Below are positions 8,736-16,581 of a stretch of DNA of 64,000 nt, in pieces; position 1 is the first letter of the stretch, and every line of letters starts with the position of its first letter. The notes under the pieces are model-generated. The model was given only the letters and a program-made list of their open reading frames with translations. It did not search any database and was not told the origin of the DNA. The DNA is from JAGPUQ01 sp049325095 (GTDB lineage: Bacteria > Pseudomonadota > Gammaproteobacteria > Pseudomonadales > Porticoccaceae). The DNA lies in contig JBMOPO010000018.1 of NCBI GenBank assembly GCA_049325095.1, positions 72,922 through 136,921 of the forward strand. The letters run 5' to 3'. Made by a program: the position numbers and the translations under genes.

Positions 8736-9206
8736 TCAGCTGCAGCGGCGCCGCAGGCCCGGCTCCACGTAACGCTCGTAATGCGCCGTGGCGAGGCGGT
8801 GCCAGTCGCGTTCGACACTGCGGCACAGGTGCACCAGGTCCGGCGCGATGCCGGCGCGCAGGCGGAAACCACAGGCCTCCGGGGCGCCGATCCGGCTGCC
8901 GCACTGGCGCAGCAGATCGTACAGCCACCGATGGGGGTCCCGGGCCGGATCCCAGGGCACCCGCCGCCGGGCCAGTTCCGCCCGGAGCAGACCGGTGTCG
9001 AACAGATCGACCCGATTGGCCAGCACCCGCGCCAGAAAGTCGTCGCCGCGCGCCAGAATCAGCCGCCGCTGGGTTGCGTCGAAGCCGTTCCAGCCGCTGA
9101 CCTCGTGGGCGAAGCGCATGCAGCCCCGACACACGCTGTCGCCGATCCCGGTCGAACAGATGCCGATGCAGGGCGTGGCGGGAGTCGGGGCGGGCGAGGC
9201 GGTCAT
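8736..9206 (-). CDS. DUF1289 domain protein
   Basis: This is a 156-residue protein with an N-terminal DUF1289 motif at residues 11-50: TPCIGICSTG, then VCRGCMRFAHEVSGW. Four cysteines in a CxxxC...CxxC pattern suggest a small metal or Fe-S site, which is inference. The rest (residues 60-156) has no match I recognise and carries three further cysteines. DUF1289 proteins are common in proteobacteria and have no settled function. It lies 35 bases upstream of the GST gene on the same strand and is divergent from acnB. Confidence 0.85.
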   Translation of the reverse strand: MTASPAPTPATPCIGICSTGIGDSVCRGCMRFAHEVSGWNGFDATQRRLILARGDDFLARVLANRVDLFDTGLLRAELARRRVPWDPARDPHRWLYDLLRQCGSRIGAPEACGFRLRAGIAPDLVHLCRSVERDWHRLATAHYERYVEPGLRRRCS

Positions 9207-9407
9207 GATGGCGGCACTCTACACCGCCGCTGCACCCTTTCGCCAGACCGCGGGCCGCCGCCGGCCACACCGGCCGGGGCGCACTCGCCGGCCGCGGAAT
9301 TGACGTAAAATCCCGCTCCCGCGTCCCCACCGGCCGCCGGGTGCCGGCCGCCATCCCCGCCGCTGCCGGGCCGCCCGCGAGCCACCGTCCGAGGAGGAAC
9401 ATCTGCC

Positions 9408-12005
9408 GTGCTAGCTGAGTACCGGAAACACGTCGAGGAGCGCGCTGCCGAGGGCGTGCCGCCCAAGCCCCTGAACCCGGAGTGGACCGCGGCCCTGGTG
9501 GAACTGTTGAAGGATCCGCCCGCCGGCGAGGAACAACTGCTGCTCGAGCTGATCACCCACCGGGTGCCCCCGGGGGTGGACGCCGCGGCCTATGTCAAAG
9601 CGGGCTTCCTGTCAGCCATTGTCAAGGGCGAGGCGAGTTCGCCGCTGATCGACCGCGCCCACGCGATCCGCCTGCTGGGCATGATGCTGGGCGGCTACAA
9701 CATCGCCACCCTGGTGGCCGCGCTGGACGACCCCGAACTGGCGCCGCTCGCGGCCAGGGAGCTCAAGCACACGCTGCTGATGTTCGATGCCTTCCACGAT
9801 GTCGCCGACCGGGCCAGGGCCGGCAATGTCCACGCCCGGGAGGTCCTGCAATCCTGGGCCGATGCCGAATGGTTTCTCGCCCGCCCCGAGGTGCCGGAAC
9901 AAATCGCCGCCATCGTGTTCAAGGTGCCCGGCGAGACCAACACCGACGACCTGTCGCCCGCCCCCGACGCCTGGTCGCGGCCGGACATCCCGCTGCACGC
10001 CAAGGCCATGTACAAGATTCCCCGCGAGGGCGTCGACAACGCCGAGGCGCAGATCGCCGAATTGAAGGCGAGCGGCTACCCGGTCGCCTTCGTCGGCGAC
10101 GTGGTGGGCACCGGCTCGTCGCGCAAGTCGGCCACCAACTCAGTGCTCTGGTACATCGGCGAGGACATCCCCGGCGTCCCCAACAAGCGCGCCGGCGGCA
10201 TCTGCATCGGCGGCAAGGTGGCGCCGATCTTCTTCAACACCATGGAGGACTCCGGCGCGCTGGTGTTCGAGGCCCCGGTGGAAAAACTGGAGACCGGGCA
10301 GGTCATCGAAATCCGCCCCTACGAGGGCCGCATCCTCGACCGCGCCAGCGGCGCCCCGGTCTCCGAGTTCGAGCTGAAATCCGAGGTGCTGCTCGACGAG
10401 GTCCGCGCCGGCGGCCGCATCAACCTGATCGTCGGCCGCGGCCTCACCCGCCGCGCCCGCGAGGCACTGGGCCTGCCGCCGACCCAGGTGTTCCGCGCGC
10501 CGCAACAGCCGCCCGATACCGGCCGGGGCTTCACGCTCGCCCAGAAGATGGTCGGGCGCGCCTGCGGGCTGCCCGGGGTGCGCCCCGGCGCCTATTGCGA
10601 GCCGGCCATGACCACCGTGGGCTCCCAGGACACCACCGGCCCCATGACCCGCGACGAGTTGCAGGATCTGGCCTGCCTGGGCTTCTCCGCCGATCTGGTG
10701 ATGCAGTCCTTCTGCCATACCGCGGCCTACCCCAAGCCGGTGGACATCGAGACCCAGCACACCCTGCCCGACTTCATCATGAACCGCGGCGGCGTCTCGC
10801 TGCGCCCCGGGGACGGCATCATCCACAGTTGGCTGAACCGGATGCTGCTGCCCGATACCGTGGGCACCGGCGGCGACTCCCACACCCGCTTCCCGATGGG
10901 CATCTCCTTCCCGGCGGGCTCCGGACTGGTCGCCTTCGCGGCCGCCACCGGGGTGATGCCGCTGGACATGCCGGAATCGGTGCTGGTGCGTTTCAAGGGC
11001 CGGATGCAGCCCGGCATCACCCTGCGCGACCTGGTGCACGCGATTCCCTACCAGGCGATCCAGCAGGGTCTGCTGACCGTGGAGAAGAAGGGCAAGAAGA
11101 ACATCTTCTCCGGCCGCATCCTGGAAATCGAAGGGCTAGACAACCTCACCGTGGAGCAGGCCTTCGAACTCTCCGATGCCTCCGCCGAGCGCTCGGCGTC
11201 CGGCTGCACCATCCGCCTCAGCGAAGCATCCGTCGCCGAGTACCTGCGCTCCAACATCACCCTGCTGCGCTGGATGATCGCCGAAGGCTATGGCGATGCC
11301 CGCACCCTGGAGCGGCGCGCGCGCAAGATGGAGGCCTGGCTGGCCAAGCCGGAACTGCTGCGGGCCGACGCCGATGCCGAGTACGCCGCGGTGATCGAGA
11401 TCGACCTCGATCAGATCCGGGAGCCGATCGTCTGTGCGCCCAATGATCCGGACGACGCCCGGCTGCTCTCCGAAGTCGCCGGCGACAAGGTCGACGAGGT
11501 GTTCATCGGCTCCTGCATGACCAACATCGGCCATTTCCGCGCCGCCGGCAAGCTGCTCGAACGGGTCAAGCCCGGCGCCCTGCAGACCCGCTTCTGGATC
11601 GTGCCGCCGACCCGCATGGACGCCCACACCCTGATGGAGGAGGGCTACTACAGCATCTTCGGCCGCGCTGGCGCGCGCACCGAGATGCCGGGCTGCTCGC
11701 TGTGCATGGGCAACCAGGCCCGGGTCGCGCCCGGTACCACGGTGCTGTCCACCTCGACCCGGAACTTCCCCAACCGCCTCGGCGACGGCGCCAACGTCTA
11801 TCTGACCTCGGCCGAGCTCGCCGCCGTGGGCGGGGTGCTCGGGCGGCTGCCGACGCCGGAGGAATACCTCGAGTATGCCGCCGCGATCGGCACCCAGGCG
11901 CCGGAGATCTACCGCTACATGAACTTCGACCAGATAGCCTCCTTCCAGAAGGCGGCCGATGACGGCCGGCGGATCGCCGCCGAGCTGATCGTCGAGGTGG
12001 CCTGA
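9408..12005 (+). CDS. acnB: Aconitate hydratase B / 2-methylisocitrate dehydratase
   Basis: This 865-residue [4Fe-4S] enzyme isomerises citrate to isocitrate in the TCA cycle; AcnB enzymes can also act in the methylcitrate cycle. The length equals that of E. coli AcnB. The N-terminal HEAT-like domain, unique to AcnB, is followed by the swivel domain (GDVVGTGSSRKSATNSV) and the three catalytic domains. Cluster-ligand cysteines lie in GSCMTNIGHF and GCSLCMGNQARV. The start is a GTG behind a strong GAGGAGGA sequence. A TAAAAT element about 100 bases upstream is a possible -10. It converges with yaiI. Confidence 0.97.
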   Translation: MLAEYRKHVEERAAEGVPPKPLNPEWTAALVELLKDPPAGEEQLLLELITHRVPPGVDAAAYVKAGFLSAIVKGEASSPLIDRAHAIRLLGMMLGGYNIATLVAALDDPELAPLAARELKHTLLMFDAFHDVADRARAGNVHAREVLQSWADAEWFLARPEVPEQIAAIVFKVPGETNTDDLSPAPDAWSRPDIPLHAKAMYKIPREGVDNAEAQIAELKASGYPVAFVGDVVGTGSSRKSATNSVLWYIGEDIPGVPNKRAGGICIGGKVAPIFFNTMEDSGALVFEAPVEKLETGQVIEIRPYEGRILDRASGAPVSEFELKSEVLLDEVRAGGRINLIVGRGLTRRAREALGLPPTQVFRAPQQPPDTGRGFTLAQKMVGRACGLPGVRPGAYCEPAMTTVGSQDTTGPMTRDELQDLACLGFSADLVMQSFCHTAAYPKPVDIETQHTLPDFIMNRGGVSLRPGDGIIHSWLNRMLLPDTVGTGGDSHTRFPMGISFPAGSGLVAFAAATGVMPLDMPESVLVRFKGRMQPGITLRDLVHAIPYQAIQQGLLTVEKKGKKNIFSGRILEIEGLDNLTVEQAFELSDASAERSASGCTIRLSEASVAEYLRSNITLLRWMIAEGYGDARTLERRARKMEAWLAKPELLRADADAEYAAVIEIDLDQIREPIVCAPNDPDDARLLSEVAGDKVDEVFIGSCMTNIGHFRAAGKLLERVKPGALQTRFWIVPPTRMDAHTLMEEGYYSIFGRAGARTEMPGCSLCMGNQARVAPGTTVLSTSTRNFPNRLGDGANVYLTSAELAAVGGVLGRLPTPEEYLEYAAAIGTQAPEIYRYMNFDQIASFQKAADDGRRIAAELIVEVA

Positions 12006-12024
12006 AGGCGCCGGCGCGCGGCGC

Positions 12025-12486
12025 TCAGCCGCCGCCGGCCCTGCCCAGGCGGGCCAGATAGCTGTCGAGGTGGTTGGCGAACTGCCGCTTCTCGCCCGGG
12101 GAGAGCGGCGGCGGCCCGCCGGTCTGGATGCCGCTGGCGCGCAGGGTATCGAGAAAGTCGCGCATCATCAGGCGCCCGCGGATATTGGCGGCGGTGTGGC
12201 GTTCGCCGCGCGGACTCAGCACCGTGGCCCCCTTCTCGATGACCTCATGGGCCAGCGGAATGTCCGCGGTGATCACCAGATCGCCGGCTGCGACCCGGGC
12301 CACGATCTCGTGGTCGGCGCTGTCGATGCCCCCCGCGACCGCGATGGTCCGCACATTGCGCCGCACCGGCACCTGGGGTGGCCGGTTCGCCACCAGTACC
12401 AGCTCGACCCCGGTGCGCTCGGCGGCGCGCAGCAGCACTTCGCGGATCACCGCCGGACAGGCATCGGCATCGACCCAGACCGTCAC
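12025..12486 (-). CDS. yaiI: YaiI/YqxD family (DUF188) protein
   Basis: This is a 153-residue PIN-like-fold protein closely similar to E. coli YaiI throughout: VWVDADACPAVIREV at the start, GDLVITADIPLA in the middle, and MRDFLDTLRASGIQTGG at residues 110-126. I chose the GTG at 12486 because it yields the typical MTVWVDADACP N-terminus; the upstream open stretch lacks similarity. The acidic residues suggest a nuclease-like metal site, but the cellular role is unknown. It converges with acnB, 19 bases apart. Confidence 0.9.
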   Translation of the reverse strand: MTVWVDADACPAVIREVLLRAAERTGVELVLVANRPPQVPVRRNVRTIAVAGGIDSADHEIVARVAAGDLVITADIPLAHEVIEKGATVLSPRGERHTAANIRGRLMMRDFLDTLRASGIQTGGPPPLSPGEKRQFANHLDSYLARLGRAGGG

Positions 12487-12579
12487 CGGCGCGGCACCCG
12501 GCTCTCGCCGCCGGCGGCGCCCGGTCCCGCGGCCCGGCCGGCCAATTTGCTGTGCGATGCACATCGTTGATCGGACATC

Positions 12580-12609
12580 GTTGACTCGTCAACTTGATCC
12601 CGATATAGT
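12580..12609 (+). promoter_or_regulatory. Strong sigma70-type promoter with an overlapping palindrome
   Basis: TTGACT (12581-12586) and TATAGT (12604-12609) are separated by exactly 17 bases. The palindrome GTTGAC-TC-GTCAAC (12580-12593) overlaps the -35 hexamer, and a 10-base direct repeat ACATCGTTGA lies at 12561-12570 and 12575-12584. Both could be operator sites. The promoter points at the terminator at 12638-12671, with no coding gene between. Confidence 0.7.
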
Positions 12610-12615
12610 CTGGCG

Positions 12616-12671
12616 CGCAAAGCTAACCCACTTTGATGGCCGCGAAGTATTGATCTCGCGGCCTTTTTTTT
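12616..12671 (+). ncRNA. Predicted small RNA of about 55 nt, opposite ffh
   Basis: Transcription from the promoter at 12581-12609 would start near 12616-12619 and stop at the terminator ending at 12671. The short single-stranded part reads AAAGCTAACCCACTTTGATG before the terminator stem. There is no open frame with a ribosome-binding site. The unit lies between the divergent yaiI gene and the convergent ffh gene. I recognise no known RNA family; 4.5S RNA and tmRNA are excluded by size and sequence. It could also be a relic leader of a lost gene. Confidence 0.5.
12638..12671 (+). terminator. Perfect intrinsic terminator
   Basis: GGCCGCGA (12638-12645) pairs with TCGCGGCC (12656-12663) around a 10-base loop and is followed by eight T residues. 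The T tract exists only for plus-strand transcription, so it does not serve ffh, which reads toward it from the other side. Confidence 0.85.
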
Positions 12672-12687
12672 GGCGGCGGGCACGCCC

Positions 12688-14070
12688 TCAGCGCCGCGGC
12701 AGGCCACCCGGGCCACCCGACTGCGCGAGCAGTCCCTCCATGCCGCGCATCATGCGGCCCAGATTCTTGCCCTTCATCTTCTTCATGGTCTTGGCCATCT
12801 GCTTGTGCTGCTTGAGCAGGCGGTTGAGGTCCTGAATCGAGGTGCCCGAACCCTGGGTGATGCGCCGCTTGCGCGAGCCGTTGAGAATCTCCGGGTCGGC
12901 GCGCTCGGCCGGCGTCATGGAGTCAATGATCACCTGCATGGTCTTGAATTGGGCGGTGACATTGCTCTGCTCGACCATCCTGGCCATGTTGCCCATGCCC
13001 GGCAGCTTGTCGAGCAAACCGGTCATGCCGCCCAGGTTCTGCATCTGCTGGAGCTGGTCGCGCAGGTCCTCCAGATCGAACGCCCTGCCCTTTTCGACCT
13101 TGCGGGCCAGCTTCTCGGCCTTGGCCCGGTCGACCTTGCGCTCGACCTCCTCGATCAGCGATAGCACGTCACCCATGCCCAGGATGCGCGAGGCGATGCG
13201 CGCCGGATGGAACGGCTCCAGCGCCTCGGTCTTTTCGCCGACGCCCATGAACTTGATGGGCTTGCCGGTCACCTGGCGCACCGACAGCGCCGCGCCGCCG
13301 CGGGCATCGCCGTCCACTTTGGTGAGAATGACGCCGGTGAGCGGCAGCGCCGCGTCGAAGGCCCGCGCGGTGTTGACCGCGTCCTGGCCGATCATGGCGT
13401 CGATCACGAACAGGGTCTCGGCGGGTTGCAGCGCCGCGCTGAGCGCCCGGATCTCCGCCATCATCTCGTCGTCGATGTGCAGCCGGCCGGCGGTATCCAC
13501 GATCAGCACCTCGGCGAAACCGCGCCGCGCCTCCGCCAGCGCCCGCTCAGCGATGGCCAGCGGGCGCTCCCCGGCTGCACTGGGCAGGCAGGCAACCCCC
13601 ACCTCCCCGGCCAGCGTCGCCAGCTGCTGGATCGCCGCCGGCCGGTAGACATCGGTGCTCACCACCATGACCTTCTTCTTTTCGCGCTCCTTGAGATAGC
13701 GCGCCAGCTTGGCCACCGAGGTGGTCTTGCCGGCGCCCTGGAGGCCCGCCATCAGGATCACCGCCGGCGGCCGCACCGCCAGGTCGAGGCCGGGATTGGC
13801 ATCGCCCATCAGGTGTTCCAGCTCTTCCTGGACCAGCTTCAGGAACTGCTGGCCCGGATTGAGGCCCTGGCCCACCTGCATGCCCAGGGCCCGGGACCGC
13901 ACCCGGTCGATGAAGTCCTTGACCACGGGCAGTGCGACGTCGGCCTCCAGGAGCGCCATGCGCACATCGCGCAGGGCCGCGCGAATGTTGTCTTCGCTGA
14001 GCCGGGCTTTGCCGGAGATCTTGCGCAGACTGGCGCCGAGACGGTCGCCGAGATTTTCGAACAGGGCCAT
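12688..14070 (-). CDS. ffh: Signal recognition particle protein Ffh
   Basis: This 460-residue SRP GTPase binds 4.5S RNA and signal sequences of nascent membrane proteins and docks with FtsY. The N-terminal four-helix domain (1-90) leads to the G domain with GLQGAGKTTSVAKLARYL near residue 105, DTAGR near 190 and TKVDGDARGGAAL near 247. The methionine-rich M domain ends in KQHKQMAKTMKKMKGK, as expected. In many gammaproteobacteria rpsP-rimM-trmD-rplS follow ffh; here they do not, and a convergent small transcription unit occupies that place. A TATAAT lies at 14101-14106 on the minus strand. Confidence 0.97.
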   Translation of the reverse strand: MALFENLGDRLGASLRKISGKARLSEDNIRAALRDVRMALLEADVALPVVKDFIDRVRSRALGMQVGQGLNPGQQFLKLVQEELEHLMGDANPGLDLAVRPPAVILMAGLQGAGKTTSVAKLARYLKEREKKKVMVVSTDVYRPAAIQQLATLAGEVGVACLPSAAGERPLAIAERALAEARRGFAEVLIVDTAGRLHIDDEMMAEIRALSAALQPAETLFVIDAMIGQDAVNTARAFDAALPLTGVILTKVDGDARGGAALSVRQVTGKPIKFMGVGEKTEALEPFHPARIASRILGMGDVLSLIEEVERKVDRAKAEKLARKVEKGRAFDLEDLRDQLQQMQNLGGMTGLLDKLPGMGNMARMVEQSNVTAQFKTMQVIIDSMTPAERADPEILNGSRKRRITQGSGTSIQDLNRLLKQHKQMAKTMKKMKGKNLGRMMRGMEGLLAQSGGPGGLPRR

Positions 14071-14100
14071 CGCGCGAATCCAGGTGGCGGGCGAGGCGCC

Positions 14101-14106
14101 ATTATA
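14101..14106 (-). promoter_or_regulatory. Probable -10 element of ffh
   Basis: The minus strand reads TATAAT about 31 bases before the ffh start codon. No recognisable -35 hexamer is found at the proper distance. Confidence 0.45.
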
Positions 14107-14247
14107 GCGGCGCCGGGCACCGGACCCGCTGCGGGATCCTGGCGCCCGACTCGAAGGGAGGCGCCCCCTGGTTGGGTAAGGGCGGTTCCCATTGCGGGGC
14201 GGTTAGAATGGCTTTGGCAGCGGAACCGGCCGGTGGAGGGCCGCGGC

Positions 14248-15726
14248 ATGCCGCGGGAGATCGAGATCAAGCTGGGCCTGCCGCCCGACGCGGCGGTCCG
14301 GGTGCGCGACCACCCGCTGCTGCAGGGGCCCGCGGAGCCGGACCGGCGGCTGGTCAGCACCTACTACGATACGCCCGACCTCAGGCTGTACCGGCGGGGC
14401 ATCGCGCTGCGGGTCCGGGAGACCGGCGCCGGGCAGGTCCAAACGGTGAAATGTGCAGGTACCTGTGCCGGTGGTCTGTCCGACCGCCCGGAATGGGAGC
14501 AGCCCTGGTCCGGAGCCTTCGACTTCTCGGCCATCGACGACGCCCGCACCGCCCGCCGGCTGCGCGCCGCAGCCCCGCACCTGGCGCCGGCCTTCGTCAC
14601 CGATTTCCGGCGCGAAATGCGCGTGATCCGGCGCGACGGGGCGACCATCCGGGCGATGCTCGACCAGGGCGCGATCCGCGCGGGCGGCGCCGAAGAGCCG
14701 CTGTGCGAATTGGAACTGGAGTTGGAGGCCGGCCGCCCCGGGGACCTGCTCCGCCTGGCCCTGTCGCTGTCGGACACCCTGCCGCTGTGGCCGGAGGAGC
14801 GCAGCAAGGCAGAGCGCGGCTACCGCCTGTGGCGCGGGGCGGATCTCCCGGTCCCGGACGCGGGCCTGGCCGCGACCATGCCGGCGGGCGCCGCCTTCCG
14901 CCAATTGGCCGGCGGCGCAGTGCACGCCTGGCAGGCCGGGGTGCGGCTGGCCGGGACGGATGCGGTGGAAGGCGTGCATCAGGTGCGGGTGGCACTGCGC
15001 CGGCTGCGCTCGCTGTTGCGCCTGTTCGCCCCGGTGCTGCCCGCGGAATTCACCGCTGGCTGGCGGCGCCGGCTCGGCGACAGCGCCCGCGCCCTGGGCG
15101 CCACCCGCGAACTCGACGTACTCTGCGACGAACTCCTGGCGCCGGCCGCCGGCGAAGTTGCCGAGGCCGCCTGGACCGCGGCGCTCTTGGTGCTGGATGC
15201 CGAGCGGCGCGACGCCCGCGCCCGCGCCGAGGCGGCCCTGGCGCCGGACCGGCAGGGGCGGCTGATACTCGAATTCCTGGCCGCGGCAACGGAGCTGGCC
15301 GAGGCCGACGGGTCCACCGATCTGGCCGCCCTGGCGGCGCAGCGCATGGATCGTCTGCGCCGGCGCCTGCGCCGGCGCGCCCGGGCCTTGCCGGCGGCCG
15401 ATGCCGCCGCCTGGCACGCCCTGCGCATCGCCGCCAAGCGACTGCGCTACGGTCTGGATTTCTTCGCGCCGCTGTGGCCGCGCAAGGCGGTCGCCGAATA
15501 TCGCCGGCGCCTGGCGCGCATCCAGCGGCGCCTGGGCCGCGTGCAGGACCTGGAGGCCGCCCGGCTGCGACTGGAGCAGCTTGCGTCTGAACATCCGGAG
15601 TGCGAAGTGGTGCAGTGTTGGCTGGCGCGGCACTATCGCAAGCGGGCGGCGAAGTGGTGCCGGGAAGCCTTGCAGGAGGTGCGCGGACTGCTGGCCCAAC
15701 CCCGGCCCTGGCGGTCGCGCCACTGA
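14248..15726 (+). CDS. CYTH-CHAD domain protein (inorganic triphosphatase-like)
   Basis: This is a 492-residue two-domain protein. Residues 1-200 form a CYTH triphosphate tunnel domain: REIEIKLGLPPDAAV carries the ExExK signature and alternating charged strands follow. Residues about 220-490 form a CHAD domain, a histidine-rich helical domain: EGVHQVRVALRRLRSLLRLF, and WHALRIAAKRLRYGLDFF. CYTH members such as E. coli YgiF hydrolyse inorganic triphosphate; CHAD domains bind polyphosphate. The ATG at 14248 fits the CYTH start; the frame is open far upstream because of high GC. A hairpin-chain element follows the stop, then sixA. Confidence 0.93.
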   Translation: MPREIEIKLGLPPDAAVRVRDHPLLQGPAEPDRRLVSTYYDTPDLRLYRRGIALRVRETGAGQVQTVKCAGTCAGGLSDRPEWEQPWSGAFDFSAIDDARTARRLRAAAPHLAPAFVTDFRREMRVIRRDGATIRAMLDQGAIRAGGAEEPLCELELELEAGRPGDLLRLALSLSDTLPLWPEERSKAERGYRLWRGADLPVPDAGLAATMPAGAAFRQLAGGAVHAWQAGVRLAGTDAVEGVHQVRVALRRLRSLLRLFAPVLPAEFTAGWRRRLGDSARALGATRELDVLCDELLAPAAGEVAEAAWTAALLVLDAERRDARARAEAALAPDRQGRLILEFLAAATELAEADGSTDLAALAAQRMDRLRRRLRRRARALPAADAAAWHALRIAAKRLRYGLDFFAPLWPRKAVAEYRRRLARIQRRLGRVQDLEAARLRLEQLASEHPECEVVQCWLARHYRKRAAKWCREALQEVRGLLAQPRPWRSRH

Positions 15727-15744
15727 GCGCCGCGGGGCAGCGCC

Positions 15745-15841
15745 GCATCGAACATCAAACGCGCAAGTGTTTGATGTTCGATGCGAGCTGCGGACCTGTG
15801 CCGCAGCGAAGCGAATTGAAAAAGCCCATAGAGGGGCTTTT
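15745..15841 (+). repeat. Chain of three hairpins after the CYTH-CHAD gene
   Basis: Three stem-loops follow the stop codon in series. The first has a perfect 16-bp stem (15745-15760 with 15769-15784) and loop GCGCAAGT. The second pairs GCTGCGG (15787-15793) with CCGCAGC (15801-15807) around ACCTGTG. The third pairs AAAAGCCC (15820-15827) with GGGCTTTT (15834-15841) and resembles a short intrinsic terminator. Order, spacing and loop style resemble the five-hairpin element at 16322 and 39210, but primary sequence differs. Confidence 0.75.
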
Positions 15842-15868
15842 CGACAGCCTGATAGCGGAGGAAAACCC

Positions 15869-16321
15869 ATGGAGCTGTTGCTGTGGCGTCATGCAGAGGC
15901 GGCCGAGGGCGCTGTGGATCTCGCCCGCGAACTCACCGCCCGGGGCCGGCGCCAGGCCCGCCAGATGGCGCACTGGCTGGACCGCCACGGGCCGCCGGGC
16001 CTGGAGGTGTGGTGCAGCCCGGCGGTGCGGGCGCAGCAGACCGCGGCGGCCCTCGGCCGCGACGCCCGCACCCTGGACGCCCTGGCGCCGGGAGCGGACG
16101 CGGCGGCACTCCTGGCCGCCACCCCCTGGCCCGATGCCGACGCGGCCTGGCTGCTGGTCGGCCATCAGCCGGCGCTGGGGCGGCTGGCGGCGCTGGTGCT
16201 CACCGGCCGCGAGGCGGACTGGAGCATCCGCAGGGGCGCCGTCTGGTGGCTGCGCAGCCGGCAGCGCGGCGGCATCTGGCAGGCCGGCATCTACTGCGTA
16301 CAGACCCCGGAATTGCTCTGA
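15869..16321 (+). CDS. sixA: Phosphohistidine phosphatase SixA
   Basis: This 150-residue histidine phosphatase removes phosphate from histidine phosphotransfer proteins; in E. coli, substrates include ArcB and PTS components. The catalytic RH signature opens the protein (LLLWRHAEA, residues 3-11), and LLVGHQPALGRLA near residue 92 holds the second catalytic histidine. The ATG is preceded by GCGGAGG. Lengths of SixA proteins are about 150-165, so it is complete. It lies between two hairpin-chain elements and converges with topA. Confidence 0.92.
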   Translation: MELLLWRHAEAAEGAVDLARELTARGRRQARQMAHWLDRHGPPGLEVWCSPAVRAQQTAAALGRDARTLDALAPGADAAALLAATPWPDADAAWLLVGHQPALGRLAALVLTGREADWSIRRGAVWWLRSRQRGGIWQAGIYCVQTPELL

Positions 16322-16461
16322 GCCGGTGAATTTTTTCAAGCTTGAAGCCCGGCCAGGGATGGCCGGTCGCGGATCGAGCACGCCAGTGCTTGATCCGCGC
16401 GAGCCAGTCCGGGCGTGTACCGGACTGGCGACGGAAGAAATGCACAGGGCGTGCATGCTTC
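16322..16461 (+). repeat. Five-hairpin dispersed element, copy 1
   Basis: The element begins directly after the sixA stop. Visible stems: palindrome TTCAAGCTTGAA (16335-16346); CCGGCC/GGCCGG (16349-16354, 16361-16366); a 13-bp stem with one G-U pair (16368-16380, 16387-16399) and loop CGCCAG; a 10-bp stem (16403-16412, 16420-16429) with loop GCGTGTA; and ATGCAC/GTGCAT (16440-16445, 16451-16456). The second copy is at 39210-39350 on the other strand. It fills the gap to the convergent topA and may serve as 3' end of both transcripts. Confidence 0.85.
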
Positions 16462-16581
16462 ACGAACTCCGACCCGCGGCGGATCGACCGCGGCCGACAT
16501 CGAACCCGGCGCCACGGACGCGACCGCTGCGGGTGGCGCAGGACTGGTTCGACTACCGCGACGCCCCCGGCGGGGCGGCGC

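Noticed and set aside
12581..12671. 4.5S RNA gene next to ffh
   Set aside because: The predicted transcript is about 55 nt and lacks the conserved SRP domain IV loop.
16322..16461. Hairpin chain as a retron or a group II intron fragment
   Set aside because: No reverse transcriptase gene lies near either copy, and no intron domain V-like motif is seen.
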